From JAPLJC01 sp963697965 (GTDB taxonomy: Bacteria; Desulfobacterota; Desulfobaccia; Desulfobaccales; 0-14-0-80-60-11): a DNA stretch of 64,000 nucleotides. The stretch is taken from NCBI GenBank assembly GCA_963697965.1, contig OY969108.1, forward strand, positions 3,348,001 to 3,412,000, written 5' to 3'. Below, piece by piece: positions 52,673-61,206 of this stretch. The translations under genes were made by a program, and so were the position numbers. Each line of letters begins with the position of its first letter. The stretch's first letter is position 1. The notes under the pieces are model-generated. The model was given only the letters and a program-made list of their open reading frames with translations, ran no database searches and was not told the origin of the DNA.

Positions 52673-53409
52673 GTTTTTTCCAGGTGCAAGCCCATAAAGT
52701 GAAGAGGTATTTAAAGCCGCAATAAATCAACCCGAATTCTGAATTTTGCCTGCGGATGCAATGGCCGGGCCGGGATTTTATCCGAGATTAGGCGGCCGCC
52801 TGGACCCCACAGTCGAAAGCTATGTTGCCCCTATCTTGGTCGATTTATCCGGCTTCGTAAATAGGGAAATCCCTGTTTCTTGAGGGGAGATTCCCTTATT
52901 TATCCGAAGATGGGGCATCATCTGCAGAATGCTTGAATCTAGCTGCTAAGCTTGCTGAAATGACGGCAGGGAAGATATGTAACGGTGTTTAACAGCCTGA
53001 AAGGTTCCCGAATTGAGAATCTTTTCATAAAATACCGGAAAGTTTTCGGGATTAAATTTGGAGAGAGAGGTGACCGAGGGGTTTGGGAATGGATGCCTCC
53101 GGGGAGCTGCATAATCTCCATTTATTACATTTATTGTTGTGACCGCCGGCAGGCCGGCAATGCTGTTAATCTTTCCCTCCAGTTAAGGATCGTTGCCATA
53201 GGATCCCATAGCTTCCCCCGTGGGAAAAATATCCTCTCAAAAATAGCAGTAAAAACGGCCGGGCTGTTATTTACTGAAGCCAATATTATAAGCTATTTTA
53301 GCAGCTTATACCGATGAGCGCCTGGCGCCAAAATTTTGCCCTCCCGGTATTGAAACAGCCCGGATGGGAAGGCAGGCAAGGGTTGCCAATGCGCCAAATT
53401 GTGGGGCGG
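52673..53409. other. Intergenic region without a supported gene
   Basis: About 740 bp. Frames of up to 110 codons lack ribosome sites and motifs. A GGGAAATCCCT-type inverted pair lies near 52862-52901. Nothing else stands out. Confidence 0.5.
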
Positions 53410-53700
53410 TCAACGCGGTAAGGGGGAGGCAATCTGCTCCAGATTGCCGTCCAGGTCGCTGACGATCATTCTGCCCGAAGGCAGGCGCCAGACCCTGGTA
53501 TCTCCCTCTGACTGGACAAATTCCGCAGGCACCGGGAAAACCTCCGGCAGGTTGGCCCGGATTTCCATCAGGCGGTAACTGGTAGTCCCCAGCTCCCTTT
53601 CGGTCTCCGCCTGGCGCTCCTCGTAGGGCACTCCCTCCTTGTTCAGGGCCTCGGTGAGTTCGACCCGATCAGAGCCGTCCTCGTGAACGTAAAGAATCAT
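53410..53700 (-). CDS. Small protein of unknown function
   Basis: This is a 96-residue acidic protein starting at ATG 53700 with the strong ribosome site AGGGAGGAGCAAG. Residues 1-35 (MILYVHEDGSDRVELTEALN, KEGVPYEERQ) suggest a thioredoxin-like beta-alpha start without cysteines. The rest (PEVFPVPAEFVQSEGDTRVW, LPSGRMIVSDLDGNLEQI) is beta-rich. I do not recognise the family. It lies alone, divergent from the ModE-like regulator. Confidence 0.6.
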   Translation of the reverse strand: MILYVHEDGSDRVELTEALNKEGVPYEERQAETERELGTTSYRLMEIRANLPEVFPVPAEFVQSEGDTRVWRLPSGRMIVSDLDGNLEQIASPLPR

Positions 53701-53970
53701 CTTGCTCCTCCCTGGTTAACCGGAGGCAAACATCCACCCACCGCCCGAGGGCAGCCCGGGATGATTCCTGCCTCCGGACGTTGACCGGCCAATGTAAAAT
53801 TAGGAAGGCGAGGGGCGATGTCAATAACCTGGGCAGGAATTCGCATGAAAATAGCAGTGAACCCATTACAAGGAACTGAGGGCGGCGCGGCCGGCTCGCT
53901 CCCGGAGCCGCTGGGAAAAAATCATTGTCCGGGCTGCTTTTTGTGGCTATACTTTTTAGAAAATAGCGCC

Positions 53971-54354
53971 ATGGGAAACAAGCGAAGCCATCACGGCCGG
54001 GGCACGGCCCTAGCAGAAAGTCCCGGAGCGGACGGTTTCCAGATCAAAGGCCGCCTCTGGCTGGAAAGGGAGGGGGAGACCTACCTGAGCTGGGGCCGGG
54101 TAGTTCTCCTGGAGCGGATCCGGGAACACCACTCCATCGCCGCGGCGGCCCGTTCTCTGGACATGGCCTACAGCCACGCCTGGTCCCTGGTGGCTGCCAT
54201 GAATCGCCTGGCCGGGCGTGAGTTGGTGGGCCGCAGCTTCGGCGGCCGCCAGGGTGGCCAGGCCTGGATCACTGCTGCCGGCGAGGAGGCCATCACCCGA
54301 TTTTGGCTCCTGGTGGCTGAATTCCGGGATTGGCTGGCCGGCCGCCAGTTTTGA
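53971..54354 (+). CDS. ModE-like molybdate/tungstate regulator (DNA-binding domain only)
   Basis: I start this at ATG 53971 (128 residues, MGNKRSHHG). The protein is a LysR/ModE-type winged helix: FQIKGRLWLEREGETYLSWG, LLERIREHHSIAAAARSLDM, AYSHAWSLVAAMNRLAGREL and GGRQGGQAWITAAGEEAI match the ModE N-terminal domain, including the S-x-x-x-A-W-x-x-V-x-x-M-N core. The C-terminal MOP oxyanion-binding domains are missing, so it would need another way to sense oxyanion, or it acts constitutively as a repressor. It lies 123 bp upstream of wtpA in the same direction and probably controls that operon. Confidence 0.88.
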   Translation: MGNKRSHHGRGTALAESPGADGFQIKGRLWLEREGETYLSWGRVVLLERIREHHSIAAAARSLDMAYSHAWSLVAAMNRLAGRELVGRSFGGRQGGQAWITAAGEEAITRFWLLVAEFRDWLAGRQF

Positions 54355-54477
54355 GCCGCCCCGCCACTTCCGGCCGCGGCGCCGGGCCCGGAGCCGGGCC
54401 CGGGGTGAGCCTGGCTCGCTCAAGATCGCTAAATTAATTGATAGGTCTATTCAAAGAAAGGAGGGGCTGAGGGAGTT

Positions 54478-55452
54478 ATGAGAAAACCTCGATTTTTAGG
54501 AAGAAGTGTGCTGGTTGTGCTGGCGAGTTTGGTTTGCCTGGCCACCTTCAGTTTTCCAGCGCTGGCGGAGACTCAGGGACAGGTGATCATCTTTAATGCC
54601 GGCTCCCTGTCCATCCCTTTAAAAGATATGGCTGCGGCCTTCAACCAGCAATATCCGCAGGTAGATGTGCTCAGGGAGGCGGCGGGGTCACGGATTTGCG
54701 CCAGGAAGATCATAGACCTGAAAAGGCCTTGCGATATCATGGCTTCAGCCGATTATGACGTTATCGATACGCTGTTGATCCCCAAGTATGCCTCCTGGGA
54801 TATCCACTTTGCCACCAATCAAATGGCTATCATGTACCGGCCGGTCTCAAAATATGCCAAGGAGATCAACAGCAACAACTGGTACCAAATCCTCCTGAAA
54901 GAGGGGGTCCGGTATGGCCATTCCGATCCCAACGCCGATCCGGCTGGCTATAGAACTCTGCTCACCTGGCAATTGGCCGAAAAGTATTATAAAGCGCCGG
55001 GTCTTTATAAAGACCTGCTGGCCGGCTGTCCCTCCCAGAACGTGCGCCCCAAAGAGACGGACCTGATCCCCCTTCTGGAAACGGGCCAGCTCGACTACGT
55101 CTTCATCTATAAATCCATATGTGAGCAGCACCATATGCCTTATGTGGCGCTTCCCGATCAAATCAACCTGGGGTCTCCGGCCTATGCAGACTTCTACAAG
55201 CAAGCCACGTTCAAGATTTCGGGGAAGACGCCTGGCACTTTTGTTGAACAGACGGGGGCGCCCATGGTCTATGGCCTGACGATTCCCAAAAATGCACCGC
55301 ACCCGGAATGGGCGGTCAAATTCCTGGCTTTCGTACTGGGGCCGCAGGGGCGGGCGATCATGGAGAAAAACGGGCAGCCCGCCATTTATCCGGCAGAGGT
55401 CTCGGGAGATGCCGCGCAGTTGCCCCCGGCACTCAAGCCAATGGTCAAATGA
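54478..55452 (+). CDS. wtpA: Tungstate/molybdate-binding protein (WtpA-like)
   Basis: This is a periplasmic oxyanion-binding protein of 324 residues. The signal peptide is about 1-31 (VVLASLVCLATFSFPALAE). The mature sequence starts VIIFNAGSLSIPLKDMAAAF, then EAAGSRICARKIIDL, CDIMASADYDVIDTLL and GHSDPNADPAGYRTLL, in the order seen in archaeal WtpA and bacterial homologues. Ser, Asp/Glu and the N-terminal NAGS segment are expected to coordinate the anion. The start has AAAGGAGGGG upstream. WtpA-type proteins prefer tungstate, which suits the AOR-family gene in this window. Confidence 0.92.
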   Translation: MRKPRFLGRSVLVVLASLVCLATFSFPALAETQGQVIIFNAGSLSIPLKDMAAAFNQQYPQVDVLREAAGSRICARKIIDLKRPCDIMASADYDVIDTLLIPKYASWDIHFATNQMAIMYRPVSKYAKEINSNNWYQILLKEGVRYGHSDPNADPAGYRTLLTWQLAEKYYKAPGLYKDLLAGCPSQNVRPKETDLIPLLETGQLDYVFIYKSICEQHHMPYVALPDQINLGSPAYADFYKQATFKISGKTPGTFVEQTGAPMVYGLTIPKNAPHPEWAVKFLAFVLGPQGRAIMEKNGQPAIYPAEVSGDAAQLPPALKPMVK

Positions 55453-56222
55453 CCAACTTTAAAATCGTCATATCCGGGCTGGGCGGGATTCTGCTCTTGC
55501 TCATAGTGGTCCCCCTGGTCAATATGATCGCCACGGCGGACCCCGGGGTCATGCGATCTACGATAATCGACCCGGAGGTCATCCAGTCGATCCTCCTGAC
55601 CCTGCGCGCCGCCTTGTATGCCACCCTAACGTGCCTGGTGTTTGGCATTCCTTTGGCTTATGCCCTGGCCCGTTGGGATTTTCCGGGGAAGACCCTGGTC
55701 CAGGGAGCCATCGATTTGCCGGTGATGATTCCCCATACCGCTGCCGGCATCGCCCTGCTAATGGTATATGGACCCGAGTTTTTGCTGGGCAAGGCCTTTG
55801 CCAGGGTGGGCGTCACCTTTCCGGGCACCATCGCCGGCATTAGCCTGGCCATGGCCTTTGTGTCCCTGCCGTTTCTGGTCAACGCCGCCCGGGATGGATT
55901 TCTCGCCGTCGATCCGCGCCTGGAACGGGTCGCCAGGACGCTGGGGGCTTCCCCCTGGCAGGCGTTCTTCAAGGTCAGCCTGGCGCTTTCCTGGCGGTCA
56001 ATTCTCTCGGGCGCCATATTGATGTGGGCCCGGGGAATTGCCGAATTCGGGGCAGTAGTCATGTTGACCTACCACCCCATGATCGCCCCCATTTTGATTT
56101 GGGAGCGTTTCGAGAATTACGGACTCAAATACGCCTCTCCCGTGGCGGTGATTCTGATCCTCCTCTGTCTGGTGTTCTTTTCCGGGCTGCGCTGGCTGGC
56201 GGGACGGAAAAAGGAGGGGTAG
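55449..56222 (+). CDS. wtpB: Tungstate/molybdate ABC transporter permease (WtpB/ModB-like)
   Basis: This is an inner-membrane permease of 257 residues starting at ATG 55449, which overlaps the wtpA stop (ATGA). An upstream in-frame start would lie inside wtpA and is rejected. It has about six helices. The binding-protein-dependent transport signature EAA-like loop reads RTLGASPWQAFFKVSLALSW, followed by ARGIAEFGAVVMLTYHPM, the segment conserved in ModB/WtpB. It dimerises and contacts the ATPase encoded next, whose GTG start directly follows its stop codon. Confidence 0.93.
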   Translation: MTNFKIVISGLGGILLLLIVVPLVNMIATADPGVMRSTIIDPEVIQSILLTLRAALYATLTCLVFGIPLAYALARWDFPGKTLVQGAIDLPVMIPHTAAGIALLMVYGPEFLLGKAFARVGVTFPGTIAGISLAMAFVSLPFLVNAARDGFLAVDPRLERVARTLGASPWQAFFKVSLALSWRSILSGAILMWARGIAEFGAVVMLTYHPMIAPILIWERFENYGLKYASPVAVILILLCLVFFSGLRWLAGRKKEG

Positions 56223-57308
56223 GTGCTCAGACTTGAAGATATTTGTCTAAGGCTGGGCGAATTCCGCCTCCGGGAAATCTCCCTGCACGTCAAGCCGGGG
56301 ACCTACCTGGGGCTGCTCGGCCCCACGGGCACGGGGAAAACGGTCCTCCTCGAAACTATCGCCGGGGTGCACACCGTAAGCAGCGGACGCATCCATATCA
56401 GGGGGCGGGAGGCGACTCACCTGGCGCCGGAAAAAAGGCACCTGGGCATAGTCTATCAGGATTATGCCCTGTTTCCGCATCTCACGGTTTTCGAGAACAT
56501 TGCCTTCGGGCTGCGCCTGCAAGGCCGCCCCAGACGGAATATCCAGAAGGCCGTGGAAGAAATGGCCGCCTTTCTGGAAATCGGGCCTTTGCTCCGGCGG
56601 CGGCCCCACCGGCTTTCCGGAGGGGAGCGCCAGCGCGTCGCCCTGGCCCGGGCCCTGGTGATGGAACCTTACGTGCTGTTGCTCGACGAGCCCTTGAGCG
56701 CCCTGGACCGCGCCACCCGGAGTCGCATCCAAAAGGAACTGAAAAGGATCCACACTGAACTAGGGGTGACGATTATCCACATCACGCATGATGTCGCCGA
56801 AGCCTGCTTCCTGGCCGACCGCTTGGCGGTGATGAAAGATGGACAGATCCTCCAGGAAGGGTCCCCGGAGGAGGTGTGCCGGTATCCCCGGAGCTATGGC
56901 GTCGCCGAACTGATGGGTATCGAGAACCTGATCGCCGCCAAAGTCGAGGATCAGCGGCTGGTGACGGCGATGGGGGACTTGGATTTGGGGCAGGTTGCCG
57001 GGCCTGGGGGCGAGCTGCCCGGGCGAGTCTGCCTGACCCTGCCGGGCTGGAGTGTGGTGCTGTTCCCGGCCGGGGAGCCCCAGGATTATTTGTGGCAGGG
57101 GAGCCTCAGGATTGCCGAGGTCCATCAGGTGGACGGCGCCGGCATGGTTTCGCTGATCCTGGTTCACGAGGGAGGGGAGTCTCTTAAGACCTACCTTTCG
57201 CCCCGGGAGACGGAAGCCCATGCCGCATCCCTGGGGGTTGGGATGACCGTGAGCGTTGGCCTGCTCGGCAAAGGGGCGCACTGGGTGCCCCAGGAAGCAT
57301 CGGAATAA
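56223..57308 (+). CDS. wtpC: Tungstate/molybdate ABC transporter ATP-binding protein (WtpC/ModC-like)
   Basis: This is the ATPase of 361 residues, starting at GTG 56223 directly after the wtpB stop. Walker A is GPTGTGKTVLLETI, the Q-loop is YQDYALFPHLTV, the signature is HRLSGGERQRVALARAL, Walker B is VLLLDEPLSALD and the H-loop is ITHDVAEA. The C-terminal part (about 235-355) looks like TOBE/MOP-type domains (IENLIAAKVEDQRL; GRVCLTLPGWSVVLF), which in ModC/WtpC can bind the oxyanion and inhibit transport in trans. It is the last gene of the operon. Confidence 0.93.
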   Translation: MLRLEDICLRLGEFRLREISLHVKPGTYLGLLGPTGTGKTVLLETIAGVHTVSSGRIHIRGREATHLAPEKRHLGIVYQDYALFPHLTVFENIAFGLRLQGRPRRNIQKAVEEMAAFLEIGPLLRRRPHRLSGGERQRVALARALVMEPYVLLLDEPLSALDRATRSRIQKELKRIHTELGVTIIHITHDVAEACFLADRLAVMKDGQILQEGSPEEVCRYPRSYGVAELMGIENLIAAKVEDQRLVTAMGDLDLGQVAGPGGELPGRVCLTLPGWSVVLFPAGEPQDYLWQGSLRIAEVHQVDGAGMVSLILVHEGGESLKTYLSPRETEAHAASLGVGMTVSVGLLGKGAHWVPQEASE

Positions 57309-57383
57309 AGAAGCTGACCGGGTTGCCAGGATAAGTGACACCGCCGGCCGCCAAATTGGGACACTACCCCGGCGCCGGGTTCC

Positions 57384-57411
57384 TTGACAAGAGGGGTGCA
57401 TCTGATAGAAT
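57384..57411 (+). promoter_or_regulatory. Promoter of tRNA-Arg
   Basis: TTGACA (57384-57389), a 16-base spacer and TAGAAT (57406-57411) lie about ten bases before the tRNA 5' end. Confidence 0.75.
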
Positions 57412-57421
57412 TTTTAGGTGC

Positions 57422-57498
57422 GGGCGATTAGCTCAGGTGGATAGAGCGTTGGTCTCCGGAACCAAAGGCCGGGCGTTCGAGTCGCCCATCGCCCACCA
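57422..57498 (+). tRNA. tRNA-Arg (anticodon CCG)
   Basis: The cloverleaf is complete: acceptor GGGCGAT/ATCGCCC, D arm GCTC...GAGC, anticodon stem TTGGT/ACCAA with loop CTCCGGA (anticodon CCG), and T arm GGGCG-TTCGAGT-CGCCC. The CCA end is encoded. It decodes CGG, a frequent codon in this GC-rich DNA. Confidence 0.96.
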
Positions 57499-57515
57499 TA
57501 TTATTTCAATAAGTT

Positions 57516-57545
57516 AAGGCCCCCTCAGGGGCCTTTTCTTTTTGC
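57516..57545 (+). terminator. Terminator of tRNA-Arg
   Basis: AAGGCCCC (57516-57523) pairs with GGGGCCTT around a short loop, followed by TTTCTTTTT. Confidence 0.88.
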
Positions 57546-57551
57546 TACCGC

Positions 57552-58346
57552 TTAATACTTCGAGAGGCTATCCCTGAGATCTAACATCCGCTGCTGGTTT
57601 ACCCTGATCAGGCCCATGCTTGGCCGGTTGAGATCGATAATCACCATAATCACCGCGGAGATGAGGATCGACAATATTATCGTCACGAAGAATTTTCGTA
57701 CCCCGGATAGCCCGCATCCATAGCCGATCAGTCCGGTTGCCATAATCGCGACAAAATAGAGGAGTACCAGCGTGACCACGGGCACGTGGTTTTCCAGGGC
57801 GCTTATTCTCTTGGCGTTCAGGTCTATCATTTCGTTCAGAGACTGGAGAAATAATCCTGTCGTGACGGCTCGCGGATCCTTTTCGCCCAGGGCGGCGCCA
57901 TCGGTCCACAACTGATTCTGCAACCGTTCCGTCTTGTCTTTCACTTCCCGCAAGATCTTCTGGTTATTGCCTGCTTCATAAAATTCGAGTCGCACCTCGA
58001 CATAGCGGCGCAACAGGTTGGAGACCTCCTCTCGTGGCGGTTCCGGCAGCAGTTGGGCGCGCAGAAAGGTGGTGCCGATAGCATTGGACTCCTCCAGAAC
58101 CACCTGCTTTCTCGCATCATAACGGGACACCGCCATCGAAAAAGTAAACCCGAGAAGCAGCGCCAGCAGCCCGAGAGTCGCGCCTTGAATCGTATATATC
58201 TGTGCTAGCGAGTGATCGCCGATAGTTTCCTGACTCCGGCGCCCCAGCAGAAATCCAGCTTCGGTTGCCAGAAGGAAAAACCCAATACTGGCAACCAGAA
58301 TGAGCCACAGGTTCACATCATAGAACAATTCTTCAGGCACAACCAA
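57552..58346 (-). CDS. DUF4239 (bestrophin-like) membrane protein
   Basis: This is a 264-residue inner-membrane protein with about four helices: two near the N-terminus (LWLILVASIGFFLLATEAGF; IQGATLGLLALLLGFTFSMA) and two near the C-terminus (VVTLVLLYFVAIMATGLIGY; FVTIILSILISAVIMVII). A long cytosolic helical segment between them contains EESNAIGTTFLRAQLLP, the hallmark of the DUF4239 family. The distant similarity to bestrophins suggests a channel, but no function is shown. It ends the minus-strand group DUF202-DUF4239. A second member of the family starts at 63795. Confidence 0.83.
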   Translation of the reverse strand: MVVPEELFYDVNLWLILVASIGFFLLATEAGFLLGRRSQETIGDHSLAQIYTIQGATLGLLALLLGFTFSMAVSRYDARKQVVLEESNAIGTTFLRAQLLPEPPREEVSNLLRRYVEVRLEFYEAGNNQKILREVKDKTERLQNQLWTDGAALGEKDPRAVTTGLFLQSLNEMIDLNAKRISALENHVPVVTLVLLYFVAIMATGLIGYGCGLSGVRKFFVTIILSILISAVIMVIIDLNRPSMGLIRVNQQRMLDLRDSLSKY

Positions 58347-58424
58347 CCTCTTGAGACTCTCAGGGTTTTCTTTACACCAGTTCTGGCCAGATGGAACCTA
58401 ATACTCCCATCCCTGATCAGTCTG

Positions 58425-58826
58425 TTAAAGATTTTTCAAGATGGCGATGAAAGCAAAGAGACCGATGAGCAGCAATAAGATCGCGGTTACCATTACCACT
58501 GGCCGGAAGCCGGTATATCGGAACTCCTCAAACTTGAGATGTTTCAGAATTCGCCAATGCTGAATGACCGCGGCGAGGAGACCGAAGATGCCGAGGGAGA
58601 TAAAACTCAACCCGAAAATCATGGTGGTGTGAATGTGGCTGTCTGGGTGAATATGTTCGGCTTCGAGCAAAATATCCCTGAATTTGGCGATGCCAAATCC
58701 GAATCCAATCAGCGAAAGACAGGTGCGAATCCACGCCATGAGGGTCCGGTCAGCAGCCTCGCGAGTCCGCTCCTTGCCAAGTTCGTTGGAAACGTTCAGT
58801 TCCTTCGGAGGTTCATCCCTATCCAT
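58425..58826 (-). CDS. DUF202 (YidH-like) membrane protein
   Basis: This 133-residue protein has an N-terminal soluble stretch and three helices. The conserved DUF202 segment is EAADRTLMAWIRTCLSLIGF, followed by GFGIAKF. Two more helices follow (MIFGLSFISLGIFGLLAAVI and VVMVTAILLLLIGLFAFIAI). The function is unknown. It begins 9 bp after the MarC gene on the same strand and ends 78 bp before the DUF4239 gene, so the three form a likely operon of small membrane proteins. Confidence 0.88.
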   Translation of the reverse strand: MDRDEPPKELNVSNELGKERTREAADRTLMAWIRTCLSLIGFGFGIAKFRDILLEAEHIHPDSHIHTTMIFGLSFISLGIFGLLAAVIQHWRILKHLKFEEFRYTGFRPVVMVTAILLLLIGLFAFIAILKNL

Positions 58827-58835
58827 ATCTTATCC

Positions 58836-59489
58836 CTATGAGACCAGAGGGGAGAGCGCCCCTAGCCGCACCAGACCATTAATTAGATATTGCGCCGCCA
58901 GGGCCGCCTGGAGCACGGCCAGCACCCATCCGAACACTCGTTGCGCCAAAGGGGAGCCGTGCTTTGAAATCGCGTCGATGTTTAGCAGAGTGGCCAGGTT
59001 CAGCCCCATGATCACCAGTAATGCCGCCAAGACGATGCCTCTTTGAGTCCAGTCGCTCCCGGCGATAGCCATGAACGCGGTAATGGCCGCAATGCCGGGA
59101 GCAGTGACCAGGGCGGGAATGGCCAGGGGAAAGCTGGCAATTTCCAGGGATGGCGGAGGCTGACCAGCGGCCTGCGGGATGGGCGAGGGCGCTACCCTCA
59201 GCGGTTGCATGATCAGCTGTAATGCCTGGCAGAAAAGGATGATGCTGCCGGTGATGACCACCGCGGCAACCGAAACATGCCAATTTTCCAATACGAGGTC
59301 ACCCAGCAGGGCCACCGCTAGAACGATGATGGTGGCAATTGCTGTGGCCCGCCAGGCCACGGCCCGGCGAAAGGCGGGGTCGGTCCCCTGGGTCAACTGC
59401 GCAAAAGGGGCGATGGCCTTGAGCGGACCCAGGGTTAAAAAGAAGAAGATCAAGGCGTCAGAAATCGGGACGTGCGACCAAGGACCCAT
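58836..59489 (-). CDS. MarC-family integral membrane protein
   Basis: This is a 217-residue protein with six predicted helices. MarC/UPF0056 features are the N-terminal FFFLTLGPLKAIAPFAQLTQ, the AVAWRATAIATIIVLAVALL segment, FPLAIPALVTAPGIAAITAF (the conserved P-L-x-x-P-x-x-x-x-P-G motif) and a C-terminal LQAALAAQYLINGL. The original antibiotic-resistance link of MarC was withdrawn, and the transport substrate is unknown. It is the first of three adjacent minus-strand membrane-protein genes. Confidence 0.9.
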   Translation of the reverse strand: MGPWSHVPISDALIFFFLTLGPLKAIAPFAQLTQGTDPAFRRAVAWRATAIATIIVLAVALLGDLVLENWHVSVAAVVITGSIILFCQALQLIMQPLRVAPSPIPQAAGQPPPSLEIASFPLAIPALVTAPGIAAITAFMAIAGSDWTQRGIVLAALLVIMGLNLATLLNIDAISKHGSPLAQRVFGWVLAVLQAALAAQYLINGLVRLGALSPLVS

Positions 59490-59621
59490 ACAAAACCTCT
59501 CACCTTAGTGGGGTTTCCTGCATCAACCTAATTTTCCCTTTTGCCTGGTGCAAACTGCCTCCGCAGATCCAAAGAATTCCGTGGACCTGCGGAGGCAAGG
59601 TTTTACTAAGGCGCGGCAGCG

Positions 59622-61115
59622 TCAGTGGCTACCGGCGCCCCCCAGGAGCTTCTGCAACACCTGGTCGATGGTGAAGCTCGCGGCCTTCTGGCGCGGGGGA
59701 TACTCCTTGAAGGTCATCAGGAATTCCCCCACGAATTTCTGCGCCGGCAGAATGAGGTAGACGTGATCGATAATCCAGTCCCAGTAGGTATTCGAGGTGA
59801 TGTCGGCCCGCTCGAAAGGGTCGGTGCGCAGGTTGAAGAGCTTCGGAAACCGCAGCGGCACCAACGGCTCCTGCCAGATCCGCAGGGTGCCTACCATCCG
59901 CTGCTCCATGAAGATCAACTTCCAGTTGTCGTAGCGCAGGGCCATCAGGTCGCCGTCGTCGGAGAAGTAGAAATACTCCATCCGGGGGCTCTTCTTTACC
60001 TCGCCTTTCAAGAAAGGCAGGAGGTTGTAACCGTCCAGATGCACCTTGAAGGTCTTGGCGCCGGCCTGATGACCTTTGAGGAGTTTCTCCTTGATGTTCG
60101 GATCCCCGGCGGCGGCCAGGAAGGTGGGTAACCAGTCCATGTGGCTGACGATCTCGGTGGATACGGTGCCGGGCTTGATCTTGCCGGGCCAGCGCATCAT
60201 GGCCGGAACCCGGAAGGCCCCCTCCCAGTTGGAGTCCTTCTCGTTGCGGAAAGGCGTCATAGCGCCGTCAGGCCAGGAGTTCATATGCGGCCCGTTGTCG
60301 GTGCTGTACATGACGATGGTGTTGTCGGCGATCCCCAGGTCATCCAGTTGCTGCAGCAGGGCGCCCACGCACTTATCGTGGTCGATCATGACGTCGTGGT
60401 ATTCCGACTGCCAGCGGCCGGACTGGCCCAGGCTCTCGGGCTTGGCATGGGTCCGCAAGTGCATGTGCGAGGTGTTGAACCACACGAAGAAAGGCTTATC
60501 GGCCTTGGCCTGGCGGTCGATGTATTCCGTGGCCGCGGCCAGGACCTCATCGTCGATGGTCTCCATCCGCTTTTTGGTCAGCTGGCCGGTGTCTTCGATG
60601 CGGCCGTCGGCGTAACAGCGAAGCACGCCCCGGGGTCCGTAGTTTTTCTTGAAGTTGGGAAAATCTGCCTCCGGAGGATAGTCGCGCAGTTCCGGCTCCT
60701 CGCAAGCATTTAAGTGGTACAGGAAGCCGAAGAACTCGTCGAACCCGTGCTTCGTGGGCAGGAATTCGTCCTTGTCGCCCAGGTGATTCTTGCCGAACTG
60801 CCCGGTGGCGTAGCCCAGCGGCTTCAGCAGCTCGGCGATGGTGGGATCTTCGCCGTGCAGGCCCAGGTCGGCTCCCGGCATCCCCACCTTGCTCAATCCG
60901 GTGCGGAAGACGCTTTGGCCGGTGATGAACGCCGAACGCCCCGCGGTGCAGCTCTGCTCGCCGTAACAATCGGTGAACATGATCCCTTCTGCCGCGATAC
61001 GGTCGATGTTCGGCGTCCGGTAGCCCATCATGCCGTGACTGTAGGCACTGATGTTCCACATGCCGATATCATCTCCCCAGATGACCAGAATGTTGGGTTG
61101 CTTCTCTGCTGGCAT
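59622..61115 (-). CDS. Arylsulfatase-family enzyme (Cys-type, C-x-A-x-R)
   Basis: This sulfatase hydrolyses sulfate esters. I start it at ATG 61115 (497 residues, MPAEKQPNILVIWGDD) with AAAAGGAGGATTT upstream. Metal ligands are in WGDDIGMW and STDNGPHMN. The nucleophile motif is CTAGRSAFITG, i.e. C-T-A-G-R, where Cys becomes formylglycine. The usual Pro is Ala, a variant that anaerobic sulfatase-maturing enzymes accept. GKNHLGDKDEFLP and FNTSHMHLRTHAKPE supply the other active-site Lys and His. There is no signal peptide, so it is probably cytosolic. The maturase gene lies 91 bp upstream on the same strand. The substrate is unknown. Confidence 0.92.
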   Translation of the reverse strand: MPAEKQPNILVIWGDDIGMWNISAYSHGMMGYRTPNIDRIAAEGIMFTDCYGEQSCTAGRSAFITGQSVFRTGLSKVGMPGADLGLHGEDPTIAELLKPLGYATGQFGKNHLGDKDEFLPTKHGFDEFFGFLYHLNACEEPELRDYPPEADFPNFKKNYGPRGVLRCYADGRIEDTGQLTKKRMETIDDEVLAAATEYIDRQAKADKPFFVWFNTSHMHLRTHAKPESLGQSGRWQSEYHDVMIDHDKCVGALLQQLDDLGIADNTIVMYSTDNGPHMNSWPDGAMTPFRNEKDSNWEGAFRVPAMMRWPGKIKPGTVSTEIVSHMDWLPTFLAAAGDPNIKEKLLKGHQAGAKTFKVHLDGYNLLPFLKGEVKKSPRMEYFYFSDDGDLMALRYDNWKLIFMEQRMVGTLRIWQEPLVPLRFPKLFNLRTDPFERADITSNTYWDWIIDHVYLILPAQKFVGEFLMTFKEYPPRQKAASFTIDQVLQKLLGGAGSH

Positions 61116-61206
61116 AAATCCTCCTTTTAGGGTGCAATAAAACAATTGATCAATATGCCGTAAATCCTGGTTTAAAGCTTTCACGGCATGGTTGGAGCTG
61201 CGTTGA

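Noticed and set aside
52985..53317. 110-codon plus-strand frame
   Set aside because: No ribosome site, irregular composition and no family features.
54370..54460. Possible ModE operator or molybdenum-cofactor riboswitch before wtpA
   Set aside because: There is a G/C-rich inverted pair and an AT-rich stretch, but no match to the ModE operator or the Moco RNA core.
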